NCBI RefSeq assembly: GCF_014170375.1 | Contig: NZ_LZZW01000002.1 | Location: 1 to 64,000, forward strand | Direction of reading: 5' to 3' | Origin: Variovorax sp. UMC13 | Lineage (GTDB): Bacteria > Pseudomonadota > Gammaproteobacteria > Burkholderiales > Burkholderiaceae_C | DNA length: 64,000 nt | Notes under the pieces: model-generated | The model's input: the letters and a program-made list of their open reading frames with translations, nothing else | What the model was told of the DNA's origin: nothing | Database searches by the model: none | Translations under genes and position numbers: made by a program | Part shown: piece by piece, positions 8,831-16,786 of the stretch | Position numbering within the stretch: position 1 is the stretch's first letter | Layout of the letters: each line of letters begins with the position of its first letter

Positions 8831-10129
8831 ATGAAACGAACCCTTTTTCGCGATGCCATGGTGTGGGACGGCAGCGGGGCCGACGCGTACCGCGCCGATG
8901 TGCTGGTCGAGGGCCAGCGCATCAGCGCCATCGGTCCGGTCGCCGGCACGGCCGACGATGCCGAGGTGATCGACTGCGGCGGCCGCACGCTGATGCCCGG
9001 CTTCGTCGAAGGCCATGCGCACGTCTCCTTCGGCGGTGCGGTGAAGGACTCCGACCTGGGCGACATCCAGCCCGAGGAGCACCTGCTGCTCACCGTGCAG
9101 AACGCCAAGACGCTGCTCGACCACGGCTTCACCAGCGTCTACAGCGCCGCCAGCGCCAAGCTGCGGCTGGACGTGGTGGTGCGCAACGCGATCAACGCCG
9201 GCCGCATTCCAGGCCCGCGCTTTCGCGCCGCCGGGCCCGAGATCACCGTCACCGCGGGCCTGGGCGACGAGCGCAAGAACCACATGTACCGCGAGAGCTT
9301 CGGCATGGTGGCCGACGGCCCCGAGGAGATCTCGCGCGCGGTGCGGCTGTGCTGCCGCGAGGGGGTGGACAACATCAAGATCAACATCTCGGGCGACGAC
9401 ACCGGCCCGCTCGCCAAGGGCGACGTGACGGTGATGCGCGAGGAAGAGGTGCGACGGGCGGTCGAGACGGCGCGCGACTTCAACAAGCGCGTCGGCTGCC
9501 ACGCGCGATCGGCCGAATCGGTCAAGCGCGCCGTGCGCTGCGGCGTCGACGTGATCTACCACTGCGAATCGGCCGATGAGGAGGCGCTGGACATGCTCGA
9601 GGCCGCGAAGGACCGCATCTTCGTCGGACCCGCGATCGGCCTGATCTATTCGATGATGTACGAGGCCGAGCCCTGGGGCCACACGCGCCAGATGGCGCTG
9701 GACATGGGCATGCAGCGGGTGCTCGACAGCAGCGCGCGCACCTATGCCGAACTGCGCAAGCGGGGCGTGCGGGTGCTGATCGGCGGCGACTACGGCTTCG
9801 CCTGGACGCCCCAGGGCACCAACGCACGCGACTTCGAACACTTCGTCAAGCTGTTCGGCTACACGCCGAGCGAGGCATTGCAGTGCGGCACCCGCATCGG
9901 GGGCGAGGTGATGCAGATGGGCCACGAGCTGGGCATGGTCAAGGCGGGCTACCTGGCGGACCTGCTGCTGATCGATGGCGACCCGCTGCAGGACCTGTCG
10001 CTGCTGCCCGATGCCCGCAAGCTGCTGGTGATCATGAAGGATGGCGAGCTGTACAAGTGCGACGCCGAAGGCCTGAGGCGCTCAGCCGCTGCGCGCCCGG
10101 CGCGCCACGCGGCCGCCGCCCTCGCCTGA
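8831..10129 (+). CDS. Metal-dependent amidohydrolase
   Basis: A 432-residue member of the amidohydrolase superfamily (prolidase/imidazolonepropionase-like branch) that hydrolyses C-N bonds, often in amides, dipeptides or cyclic ureides. The metal site is visible as HAH in GFVEGHAHVSF, a candidate carboxylated lysine in DNIKINISGDD, histidines in VGCHARS and VIYHCES, and the catalytic aspartate in IGGDYGF. The N- and C-terminal segments (IDCGGRTLMPGF, AGYLADLLLIDGDPL) form the typical small beta-sandwich. No signal peptide, so it acts on imported material. It is 80 bases downstream of the permease pair and likely shares its transcript. Its last 48 bases overlap the convergent LysR gene. Confidence 0.85.
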   Translation: MKRTLFRDAMVWDGSGADAYRADVLVEGQRISAIGPVAGTADDAEVIDCGGRTLMPGFVEGHAHVSFGGAVKDSDLGDIQPEEHLLLTVQNAKTLLDHGFTSVYSAASAKLRLDVVVRNAINAGRIPGPRFRAAGPEITVTAGLGDERKNHMYRESFGMVADGPEEISRAVRLCCREGVDNIKINISGDDTGPLAKGDVTVMREEEVRRAVETARDFNKRVGCHARSAESVKRAVRCGVDVIYHCESADEEALDMLEAAKDRIFVGPAIGLIYSMMYEAEPWGHTRQMALDMGMQRVLDSSARTYAELRKRGVRVLIGGDYGFAWTPQGTNARDFEHFVKLFGYTPSEALQCGTRIGGEVMQMGHELGMVKAGYLADLLLIDGDPLQDLSLLPDARKLLVIMKDGELYKCDAEGLRRSAAARPARHAAAALA

Positions 10130-11155
10130 ACGCGCCGCCGGAAGGGACGAAGGCACGGGGGCGGCCGGCGCCGCCGCGCCTTCAGGGAACTCCGCGGCGA
10201 TGGCCTCCATGCGCTCGCGCAGGAGCGCGAGCAGGGGCTCTCGCTCCACGCCCGATCGGTGCGCCTCGACCCAGTAGGCGCAGAAGACGATCGGGATGCT
10301 CGGCTCGAAGCGCTTGAACACGATGCGCGAATGGCGAAAGGGTTGGGCCGCCACCGGGTCGAGCAGCGTGAAGCCGACACCGGCCTCGACCATCGCGCAC
10401 GCCGCGGTGGCCGCCGGGCATTCCACCACCGGCGTCGGCGCGCCGCCGACCGCATGGAAGGCGTTGACCATCACGTCCAGCAGGCCGTTGCTGCGGGTGG
10501 TCGCGATCATCGCGTCGCCGCGCAGGTCGGCGCTGCTGACCGTCTCTGCGTTCGCCAGCCGGTGGCCCGGCGGCAGCAGGCACATCGCCTGAAAGCGGCC
10601 GATCGCTTCGGTGCGGATGCCCGGCACACCCACCGTGTCGAGTGCGATGCCGATGTCGGCCTTCTGCGAGTTGACCCAGGCGATCACCTGTTCGTTGGGC
10701 GGCGAACGCACCAGGAAGAAATCGGGGTGCACGCTCTGGCGGTAGTCACGGATCACCGCCGGCAGCACCGCGATCGACACCACCGGCACGGCCGCGATGA
10801 CGATGCTGCGGTGCTCCGATTCGCGCAGTCGCGTGCAGAACTCGTTGATGCCGTCCAGTCCGACGAAGGAGCGCTCGATCTCCTCCAGCAGCAGCTCGGC
10901 GCGCCGCGTCGGCACGATGCGCCCGAGGCGGCGGTCGAACAGCGGGAACTGCAGGATGTCCTCGATGTCGTGGATCAGGTGGCTGATGGCCGGCTGCGTG
11001 ACATGCAGCCGCGCGGCCGCGCCTGTGATCGAGCCCGTGAGCATCACGGCACGAATGGTTTCGACATGGCGATAGGTCAGGCGGCTGGGCACGGTGTAAA
11101 GGCAGGGGCACAGGGTATGGAGCGTCCATGCTAGCCCGGCCCTCGGGCAGCGCAT
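10082..11155 (-). CDS. LysR-family transcriptional regulator
   Basis: A 357-residue LysR-type regulator. The N-terminal wHTH is seen in VETIRAVMLTGSITGAAARL and HVTQPAISHLIHDIE; the periplasmic-binding-like effector domain follows from about residue 115, with AGVGFTLLDPVAA near the end. The C-terminal 40 residues are Ala/Pro/Arg-rich and unusual for the family, encoded where the gene overlaps the convergent amidohydrolase. Start at 11155 follows the M20 gene stop by 14 bases and a GAGGG site; a GTG at 11092 (PSRLTYRHVE) gives a more standard family N-terminus. It is a candidate regulator of both copies of the operator motif at 5851 and 12349. Confidence 0.85.
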   Translation of the reverse strand: MRCPRAGLAWTLHTLCPCLYTVPSRLTYRHVETIRAVMLTGSITGAAARLHVTQPAISHLIHDIEDILQFPLFDRRLGRIVPTRRAELLLEEIERSFVGLDGINEFCTRLRESEHRSIVIAAVPVVSIAVLPAVIRDYRQSVHPDFFLVRSPPNEQVIAWVNSQKADIGIALDTVGVPGIRTEAIGRFQAMCLLPPGHRLANAETVSSADLRGDAMIATTRSNGLLDVMVNAFHAVGGAPTPVVECPAATAACAMVEAGVGFTLLDPVAAQPFRHSRIVFKRFEPSIPIVFCAYWVEAHRSGVEREPLLALLRERMEAIAAEFPEGAAAPAAPVPSSLPAARSGEGGGRVARRARSG

Positions 11156-11169
11156 ATCGCGGTTGACCC

Positions 11170-12279
11170 TCAGGTCCCGTCGATCAAGCGCTCGTAGATC
11201 GCCACCGCCTCGTCGATGCGCTCGACCAGGCAGTACTCGTCGGTCTGGTGCGCCATCGCCGGCTCGCCGGGCCCGAGGATCACCACCGGCACCTCGGCCC
11301 ATGCCAGCTGCAGCGCGGCCGCATCGGTGAAGTAGGAGGCGCCGGCAATGCCTTCGTCGCGCCCGGTGGTCTCGCGCACGGCCTGCTGCACCCGCGCAAT
11401 CCAGGGATGCGCGGCATCGGTCCAGACCGGGGGCACGTCCAGCAGCGGCGAGAGCTCGATGTGTTCACCCACGTGGGCCGCCACGGCCGCACGCACGTCG
11501 GCGTGGGCCTGGCCGGGCACGGTGCGCAGGTCGAGCGTGAACTCGCAGTGGTCCGGCACCGAGTTGATGTTGAGGCCGCCGCGGATGGTGCCGACATTCA
11601 GCGTCGGCTGGCCCAGCGCAGCGTGGCGGCAGGCATGGAAGCGGAAGTCGGCCAGGTGCGCGATCGCGCCGGCCGCCATGCCGATCGCGTTGCGCCCCTT
11701 CTCGGGCATGGCGCCGTGGGCCGTCACGCCGCGTGCCGTGCCGCGCAGCCACAGCGCGCCCTTGTGGCCGAGCCAGATGCGGTTGGCCGTCGGCTCGCCG
11801 ACGACCAGGGCCGACGGCAGCGCCAGCGGGGCGTTTTGCAGCAGGTCGAAGGCGCCTTCGCAGCCGGTCTCTTCGCCGGCCGTGATGACCAGCAGCGCCC
11901 CCGGCCCCGCGCGCAGCGCATCGAGCCGGTTCAGGCAAGCCTGCACGAAGGCGGCAACGCCGGCCTTCATGTCGCTGGCGCCGCGGCCATAGATTCGGCC
12001 GTCGATCATTTCGGCGCCGAAGGGGTCGACGGACCAGGGCGCATGGCCCAGCGGCACCGTGTCGACATGGCCGGTGAACGCCAGCGGCCACTCGCCCTTG
12101 CCGATGCGCGCCACCAGGCTGGTGCGCCCCGGCGCGAACTCCTGGCGGTGCAGCGCGAAGCCGGCGTCGCCGAGCACGCCGGCGAGCACCTCGATGCACG
12201 CGCGTTCGTTGCCGGGCGGGTTGACGGTGTCGATGCGCACCAGCGTGCGCGTGAGTTCGGTGGCGGCGGACGGCTTCAT
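11170..12279 (-). CDS. M20-family metallopeptidase/deacylase (ArgE/DapE type)
   Basis: A 369-residue zinc hydrolase of the acetylornithine deacetylase/succinyl-diaminopimelate desuccinylase group. Motifs: first metal site FTGHVDTVPLG, second GRGASDMKAG, the catalytic Glu pair in TAGEETGCEG, and a dimerisation domain with VTAHGAMPEKGRNAI. Family role: removal of an acyl group from an N-acyl amino acid or amine. The start at 12279 agrees with the family N-terminus; the frame is open to 12357 but that part is not conserved. It is divergent from the binding-protein gene at 12456 and upstream of the LysR gene, so the operator copy at 12349 may control it as well. Confidence 0.85.
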   Translation of the reverse strand: MKPSAATELTRTLVRIDTVNPPGNERACIEVLAGVLGDAGFALHRQEFAPGRTSLVARIGKGEWPLAFTGHVDTVPLGHAPWSVDPFGAEMIDGRIYGRGASDMKAGVAAFVQACLNRLDALRAGPGALLVITAGEETGCEGAFDLLQNAPLALPSALVVGEPTANRIWLGHKGALWLRGTARGVTAHGAMPEKGRNAIGMAAGAIAHLADFRFHACRHAALGQPTLNVGTIRGGLNINSVPDHCEFTLDLRTVPGQAHADVRAAVAAHVGEHIELSPLLDVPPVWTDAAHPWIARVQQAVRETTGRDEGIAGASYFTDAAALQLAWAEVPVVILGPGEPAMAHQTDEYCLVERIDEAVAIYERLIDGT

Positions 12280-12348
12280 GGCGGAGGTGAAACGGGGTGA
12301 TGGGCCAGTCTGCCGCAAGGTCCTGCGGCCCCGCATTGATTTCTGAAC

Positions 12349-12399
12349 ATGGCCCATAACAAAAGGTCAGTTCAAAGCGCGGCCGTTCGCTGGCACATT
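12349..12399 (+). promoter_or_regulatory. Shared operator/promoter motif, copy B (binding-protein operon)
   Basis: ATGGCCCAT (12349-12357) leads into AAAGGTCAGT (12362-12371), then 19 bases, then TGGCACATT (12391-12399). It is near-identical in order and spacing to the copy at 5851-5900. It lies in the 176-base divergent gap between the M20 gene and the substrate-binding-protein gene, 57 bases before the latter's start. The TGGCAC element lacks the matching -12 GC needed for a sigma-54 promoter. Confidence 0.55.
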
Positions 12400-12455
12400 C
12401 GCCAACGACGCCGACCTTGCGGCGCTTCCCGCCAATCCGAGACAGAAAGGGCCCC

Positions 12456-13553
12456 ATGTTTTCGAAGAGACCACCAGACTCCCGCCCCGGTGCCGCACCG
12501 ACACGCCGCAACTTCCTCCTCGCCTCCGGCGCCGCCGTGGCCGCGCCCCTGCTGTGGACGCGCCGGGCATCGGCCGCGCAACGGGTGGTGCTGCGTTCCT
12601 CGGGCGGCTCCTACGACGAGATCCGCAAGAAGCTGATCTACGAACCGTTCCAGAAGCAGACCGGCATCGAGGTGGTGGTGGTGGCGGCCAACATCGCCAA
12701 GATGCTGGCCATGATGAAGGCCGGCGGCGGCGAACTGGACGCCATCGACGTCGGCGCCGATGCGGTCTACCAGCTCGAGGCGTCCGGCGGCCTGGCGCCG
12801 ATTCCCTACGACCGCTTCAGCTTCACCCGGCCCGACGACATCGGCGCGCCGTACCGCCGCCAGTACCTGGTGGGCAATCACGTGTTCTCGCGTGTGCTCG
12901 GCTTCAACACGGCGGCGTTGCCGGCCGGACGCGAACCGTCGTCCTGGGCCGACTTCTGGGACACCAGGAACTTCCCCGGTGCGCGCACGCTGGCCGACAT
13001 GGTGACCGGTGCACCCGACCTGGAGTTCGCACTGCTCGCCGACGGCGTGCCAATGGACAAGATCTATCCCATCGACCTGGACCGGGCCTTCGCCTCGCTG
13101 TCGAAGATCCGCCCCTCGATTCCCAAGTTCTGGGACTCCGGCGGACTGGGCGCGCAGATGCTGGCCGACAAGCAGGTCGTGATGGGATCGATCTGGAACC
13201 CGCGCCTGGAGGTGATGGCGAAGAGCGGCGTGCCGGTCAAGGCGCAATGGAACCAGAACATGATCCAGCTGCAGTCCTATGCGCTCGTGAAGGGCGCGCG
13301 CAACATGGACGCGGCGGTCAAGCTCATCGACTACTGCGTCAGCGCCGAAGTGCAGCAGCGCTTCTCTGAGAACTATGCGGGCACCGGACCGGTCAACACC
13401 CGCGCGATGAATGCCTTGCCGGCCGCATTGCGAGACACCGTGCCGGGCAACCCCAGGCTGGCGGACAAGAGCTTCCTGCTCGACCCGAAGTGGTGGGCCG
13501 ACAACCGGACGGTGGTCAACGACCGCTGGTCGAAGTGGATCGTGAAGGCCTGA
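12456..13553 (+). CDS. ABC transporter substrate-binding protein, PotD type, Tat-exported
   Basis: A 365-residue periplasmic binding protein of the spermidine/putrescine/opine family. The signal carries a twin-arginine motif (TRRNFLL, residues 16-22), a hydrophobic core and an ASA-AQ cleavage region near residue 40. The mature part has the family blocks SSGGSYDE and NRFSENYAGTGPVN-like C-terminal repeats of PotD proteins. The start has an AGAAAGG site just upstream. It is the only binding protein in the region that fits the ATPase/permease set at 5907-8750, so the importer is split between two transcription units that share an operator motif. It leads an operon with RidA, an amine-oxidase-like protein and two more genes. 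Confidence 0.85.
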   Translation: MFSKRPPDSRPGAAPTRRNFLLASGAAVAAPLLWTRRASAAQRVVLRSSGGSYDEIRKKLIYEPFQKQTGIEVVVVAANIAKMLAMMKAGGGELDAIDVGADAVYQLEASGGLAPIPYDRFSFTRPDDIGAPYRRQYLVGNHVFSRVLGFNTAALPAGREPSSWADFWDTRNFPGARTLADMVTGAPDLEFALLADGVPMDKIYPIDLDRAFASLSKIRPSIPKFWDSGGLGAQMLADKQVVMGSIWNPRLEVMAKSGVPVKAQWNQNMIQLQSYALVKGARNMDAAVKLIDYCVSAEVQQRFSENYAGTGPVNTRAMNALPAALRDTVPGNPRLADKSFLLDPKWWADNRTVVNDRWSKWIVKA

Positions 13554-13560
13554 GACCGCC

Positions 13561-13944
13561 ATGTTCCACATCGTCGATACCGGCCTGGCCCGCACGCCCG
13601 GCGCCCCGCTCAATGGCACCGTGCGCGCGGGACGCACCCTCTACATGTCCCACATCCCCAAGGACCCGGAGACCGCAGCCTTCATCGGCGGCAGCTTCGA
13701 GGCGCAGGCGCGACGCGCCTTCGCCAACCTGAAGCAGTCGGTGGAATCCGCCGGCGGCACCCTGGCCGACGTGACCCAGATCGTGATGTTCCTGGTCGAT
13801 CGCGAGGACTTCGCGGCGATGAACGAGATCTATCGCGAGTTCTTCGCCGACCCGTTCCCGAACCGCTCGGTGGTGGTGGTCAAGGAGCTGATCGCGCCGG
13901 GGATGCTGATCGAGTTCCTGGCCTATGCCCACCTGGGCGACTGA
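13561..13944 (+). CDS. RidA/YjgF/UK114-family enamine/imine deaminase
   Basis: A 127-residue single-domain protein of the Rid family. Members hydrolyse reactive enamine/imine intermediates released by PLP or flavin enzymes to ketone plus ammonia. The fold is recognised from AFANLKQSVESAGGTLAD, VTQIVMFLVDREDFAAMNEI and FADPFPNRSVVVVKEL. It is a divergent Rid subgroup rather than canonical RidA. The gene begins 7 bases after the binding-protein stop and ends 3 bases before the FAD oxidase start. Position next to an amino-acid-oxidase-like gene supports a role in clearing the imine it would produce. Confidence 0.85.
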   Translation: MFHIVDTGLARTPGAPLNGTVRAGRTLYMSHIPKDPETAAFIGGSFEAQARRAFANLKQSVESAGGTLADVTQIVMFLVDREDFAAMNEIYREFFADPFPNRSVVVVKELIAPGMLIEFLAYAHLGD

Positions 13945-13947
13945 ACC

Positions 13948-15231
13948 GTGAGCGCCTCACTTTCCGGCGCGACGGCCCGCTCGGGGCCCGGCATCGCGGT
14001 GATCGGCGGCGGCATCGTCGGGCTGGCCTGCGCGCTGTCCCTGCAGCGTGCGCTGGGCGATGTCACGCTGTACGACCTGCTGCCGCCCGGTGGCGGTGCC
14101 TCGTATGGCAACAGCGGCCTGGTGGCGGTGGACAGCTGCGGGCCCCTGGCCATGCCGGGCATGATGCGCCGCATCCCGGGCTGGCTGATGGACCCGGACG
14201 GCCCCCTGGCCGTCGACCCGCGCTACGCCTTCAAGGCGCTGCCCTGGCTGTTGGCGCGCGTGCGCTCCGGCAGCATGGAGCGCATCGTCGCCACCTCCGA
14301 CGGCCTGCGCCTGCTGCACAAGGGGGCGCTCGACGCCTACCGCGAGCTGCTCGGGCCGGCGCACTTCGCCGACCTGATCCGCTGCAGCGAGCAACTGGAG
14401 ATCTGGGAGTCCGAGGAATCGGCCGCCGCCCGCGCGATCGTGCAGCGCCTGCGCGAGCGCCACGGCATCGCGGTGCGCGTGCTCGACCGTGCCGAGGTCG
14501 CCGATCTGGTGCCCGGCATCTCGCCGGTCATCACCCACGGAGCGCTGCTGAGCAACGGCGGCTTCGTGGTCAACCCGCTGCGCCTGCTCACCGTGCTCAC
14601 CGAGCTGTTTCGCCAGGCCGGCGGCCGGGTGCGGCACGAGCGCGTGATGAAGCTGGTGCCGCCCAGCGACGCGCAGGGCTGGCGGCTGATCAGCTCGCAC
14701 GACGACACGCACCATGGCCGCGTGGTGGTGGCGGGCGGCGCGGCCTCGCGCGAGCTGCTGGCGCCCCTGGGCATCCACCTGCCACTGGAAGCAGAGCGCG
14801 GCTACCACGTGATGCTGCGCGACCCGGGCTTCCACCTGCCGCTGCCGCTGCTGTACAAGTCCCGCGGTTTCGGCGTGGTGCCGATGGAGGACGGGCTGCG
14901 CGTGGCCGGCACGGTGGAGATCGCCGCGCCCGGCCGGCCGATGAACGAGCGGCGCGCGCAGTCGCTGCTGAACCTGGTGCAGCAGTTGCTGCCCGGCGTG
15001 CGCGGGGAGGAGCGTTCGGTCTGGATGGGCTCGCGTCCGTCCTTTCCCGACAACCTGCCGGTGATCGAACGCGCCCGCATCGCCGACGGGCTGTTCATCG
15101 CCTGCGGCCATGGGCACTTCGGCATGACGTCCGGACCGATCACCGGCCGCCTGATGACCCAGTTGGTGGCCGGCGCGCCGACCTCGGTCGATCTCGCGCC
15201 CTTCCGTTCGCAGCGCTTCGCCCGGGCATGA
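13948..15231 (+). CDS. FAD-dependent amino acid/amine oxidoreductase (DadA-like)
   Basis: A 427-residue DAO-fold flavoprotein. The dinucleotide-binding motif is VIGGGIVGLACALSL near residues 17-31; YGNSGLVAVDS corresponds to the conserved post-binding loop of DadA-like dehydrogenases; GTVEIAAPG and the C-terminal CGHGHFGMTSGP close the FAD site. Likely reaction: oxidation of a C-N bond of a D-amino acid or secondary amine to an imine, passing electrons to the respiratory chain. Start is GTG at 13948, 3 bases after ridA. The stop overlaps the next ATG. Paired with RidA, it suggests oxidative deamination of the imported substrate or its hydrolysis product. Confidence 0.85.
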   Translation: MSASLSGATARSGPGIAVIGGGIVGLACALSLQRALGDVTLYDLLPPGGGASYGNSGLVAVDSCGPLAMPGMMRRIPGWLMDPDGPLAVDPRYAFKALPWLLARVRSGSMERIVATSDGLRLLHKGALDAYRELLGPAHFADLIRCSEQLEIWESEESAAARAIVQRLRERHGIAVRVLDRAEVADLVPGISPVITHGALLSNGGFVVNPLRLLTVLTELFRQAGGRVRHERVMKLVPPSDAQGWRLISSHDDTHHGRVVVAGGAASRELLAPLGIHLPLEAERGYHVMLRDPGFHLPLPLLYKSRGFGVVPMEDGLRVAGTVEIAAPGRPMNERRAQSLLNLVQQLLPGVRGEERSVWMGSRPSFPDNLPVIERARIADGLFIACGHGHFGMTSGPITGRLMTQLVAGAPTSVDLAPFRSQRFARA

Positions 15232-15773
15232 ACGACCAACGCAATCCCCAGGTTCCCATCGACGTCGACCCCGACAGCGGCGTCTGGCGCAGCGATGGCC
15301 TGCCGATGGTCTACCTGCCGCGCCACTTCTTCATCGACAACCACCGGCTGGTGCGCGCGGCGATGGGGCGGGCAGCCCATGCGCGCCTGCTCTACGAATC
15401 GGGCTACGAGTCGGCCTGGACCTGGAGCAGCCGTGTCGCGGCGCAGGGCGAGCTCGACGGGATCGCCGTGTTCCGCCACTACCTGGCGCGCATCTCGCAG
15501 CGCGGTTGGGGGCGCTTCCACATCGAGTCGCTCGACGAGGCGACGGGCGCCGCGCGCATCCGCTTGGCGCACTCGATCTTCGTCGAGCAGGCCGGGCGGG
15601 GCTCCAGTGAGTCGACGCTGTGCGACTTGTTCGAGGGCTGGTTTCCGGGCTCGCTCGAGTGGGTCGGCCGCGGCGAGCGGCGACCCTGGCGGCTGCGCTG
15701 TCGCGAGATCGCCTGCGCCGGCCAGCCAGGGCATGCGCATTGCGTGTTCGAAGTGAGGCCGCGCACCGAATGA
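15228..15773 (+). CDS. Uncharacterised protein, possibly V4R/XylR-N-like small-molecule domain
   Basis: A 181-residue protein translationally coupled (ATGA) to the DadA-like gene. I do not recognise it firmly. The run LLYESGYESAW, the phrase GWGRFHIESLD, then LCDLFEGWFPGSLEWVG and a Cys/His-containing end (CREIACAGQPGHAHCVFEV) resemble the V4R/XylR-N ligand-binding domains that sense aromatic or other small molecules, with the paired Cys/His positions those domains use for zinc. There is no DNA-binding or AAA domain, so it would be a stand-alone sensor or an enzyme accessory protein. No signal peptide or membrane segment. An FAH-family hydrolase follows after 28 bases. Confidence 0.55.
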   Translation: MNDQRNPQVPIDVDPDSGVWRSDGLPMVYLPRHFFIDNHRLVRAAMGRAAHARLLYESGYESAWTWSSRVAAQGELDGIAVFRHYLARISQRGWGRFHIESLDEATGAARIRLAHSIFVEQAGRGSSESTLCDLFEGWFPGSLEWVGRGERRPWRLRCREIACAGQPGHAHCVFEVRPRTE

Positions 15774-15801
15774 TTCACAACCCACGAAGGACAACGACCT
15801 T

Positions 15802-16638
15802 ATGAAACTCTTGCGTTACGGCCCCATCGGCGCCGAGAAACCCGGGGCCCTCGACGCCGCCGGCCGGGTGCGCGATCTGTCGCCACTGGTGCACGATCTC
15901 ACGCCCGATTGGCTGGCACCGGCCCGCCTGCAGGCCCTTGCCGCGATCGACCTGGAGCGGCTGCCGCTGGTGCCCGAAGGCGTTCGCCTGGGCGTGCCGG
16001 TGGCCGGCGTACGCCAGTTCGTGGCCATCGGCTTGAACTACCGGCAGCACGCGATCGAGTCGGGTCTCGACGTGCCGACCGAGCCGGTGGTGTTCAACAA
16101 GGCGCTGGGTGCACTGGGCGGGGCCAACGACGACGTGACACTGCCCGAAGGCTCGGTCGCGGGCGACTGGGAGATCGAGCTGGGCGTGGTGATCGGCAGC
16201 CCGGTGCGGCGTGTCTCCGCGGCCGATTCGCTGTCGCACGTCGCGGGCTACTGCCTGGTGAACGACGTGTCGGAGCGCGACTGGCAGATCCGGCGCAACG
16301 GCCAATGGTGCAAGGGCAAGAGCTTCGACGGCTTCGGCCCGGTCGGCCCCTGGCTCGTAACCCGCGACGAGCTGCCCGATCCGCAGGATGTGCCGCTCGA
16401 GCTGGCCGTCAACGGCCAGGTGCGCCAGCGCAGCAGCACCGCCGACATGATCTTTCCGGTGGCGCAGATCATTTCCTACCTGAGCCAGTTCATGACGCTG
16501 ATGCCCGGCGACCTGGTGATCACCGGCACGCCGCAGGGGGTGGGCATGGGCATGAAACCGCCCCAGTACCTGCAGCGCGGCGACGTCATGACACTCAGCG
16601 CGGGACCGCTGGGCACGCAACGCCAGCGCGTGCTCTGA
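15802..16638 (+). CDS. Fumarylacetoacetate hydrolase (FAH)-family protein
   Basis: A 278-residue FAH-fold enzyme. The small N-terminal domain (to about 65) begins MKLLRYGPIGAEKPG. The catalytic domain has the metal-binding acids in DWEIELGVVIG (about 118-128), GFGPVGPWLVT, and VITGTPQGVGMGM. Family members cleave C-C bonds of 1,3-diketo acids, decarboxylate oxaloacetate, or hydrate/dehydrate sugar acids such as 2-keto-3-deoxy acids. A GAAGGA site at about 15786-15791 fits the start. It closes the operon that starts with the binding protein, so it probably handles the carbon skeleton left after deamination (inference). Confidence 0.85.
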   Translation: MKLLRYGPIGAEKPGALDAAGRVRDLSPLVHDLTPDWLAPARLQALAAIDLERLPLVPEGVRLGVPVAGVRQFVAIGLNYRQHAIESGLDVPTEPVVFNKALGALGGANDDVTLPEGSVAGDWEIELGVVIGSPVRRVSAADSLSHVAGYCLVNDVSERDWQIRRNGQWCKGKSFDGFGPVGPWLVTRDELPDPQDVPLELAVNGQVRQRSSTADMIFPVAQIISYLSQFMTLMPGDLVITGTPQGVGMGMKPPQYLQRGDVMTLSAGPLGTQRQRVL

Positions 16639-16786
16639 CGCCGGTCCTTTCCTCGAGCCGCCGTCCCGGTGCAGGCCTAGGGTTAGTCCCGACCCAGCCG
16701 TCCCGCCAATTGTCGTCACCGCCACAAACTCATCGGAGGTGCAGTCCTAGCATTCGCTGGCTTTCACAAAAAAACGGAGACAAGCC

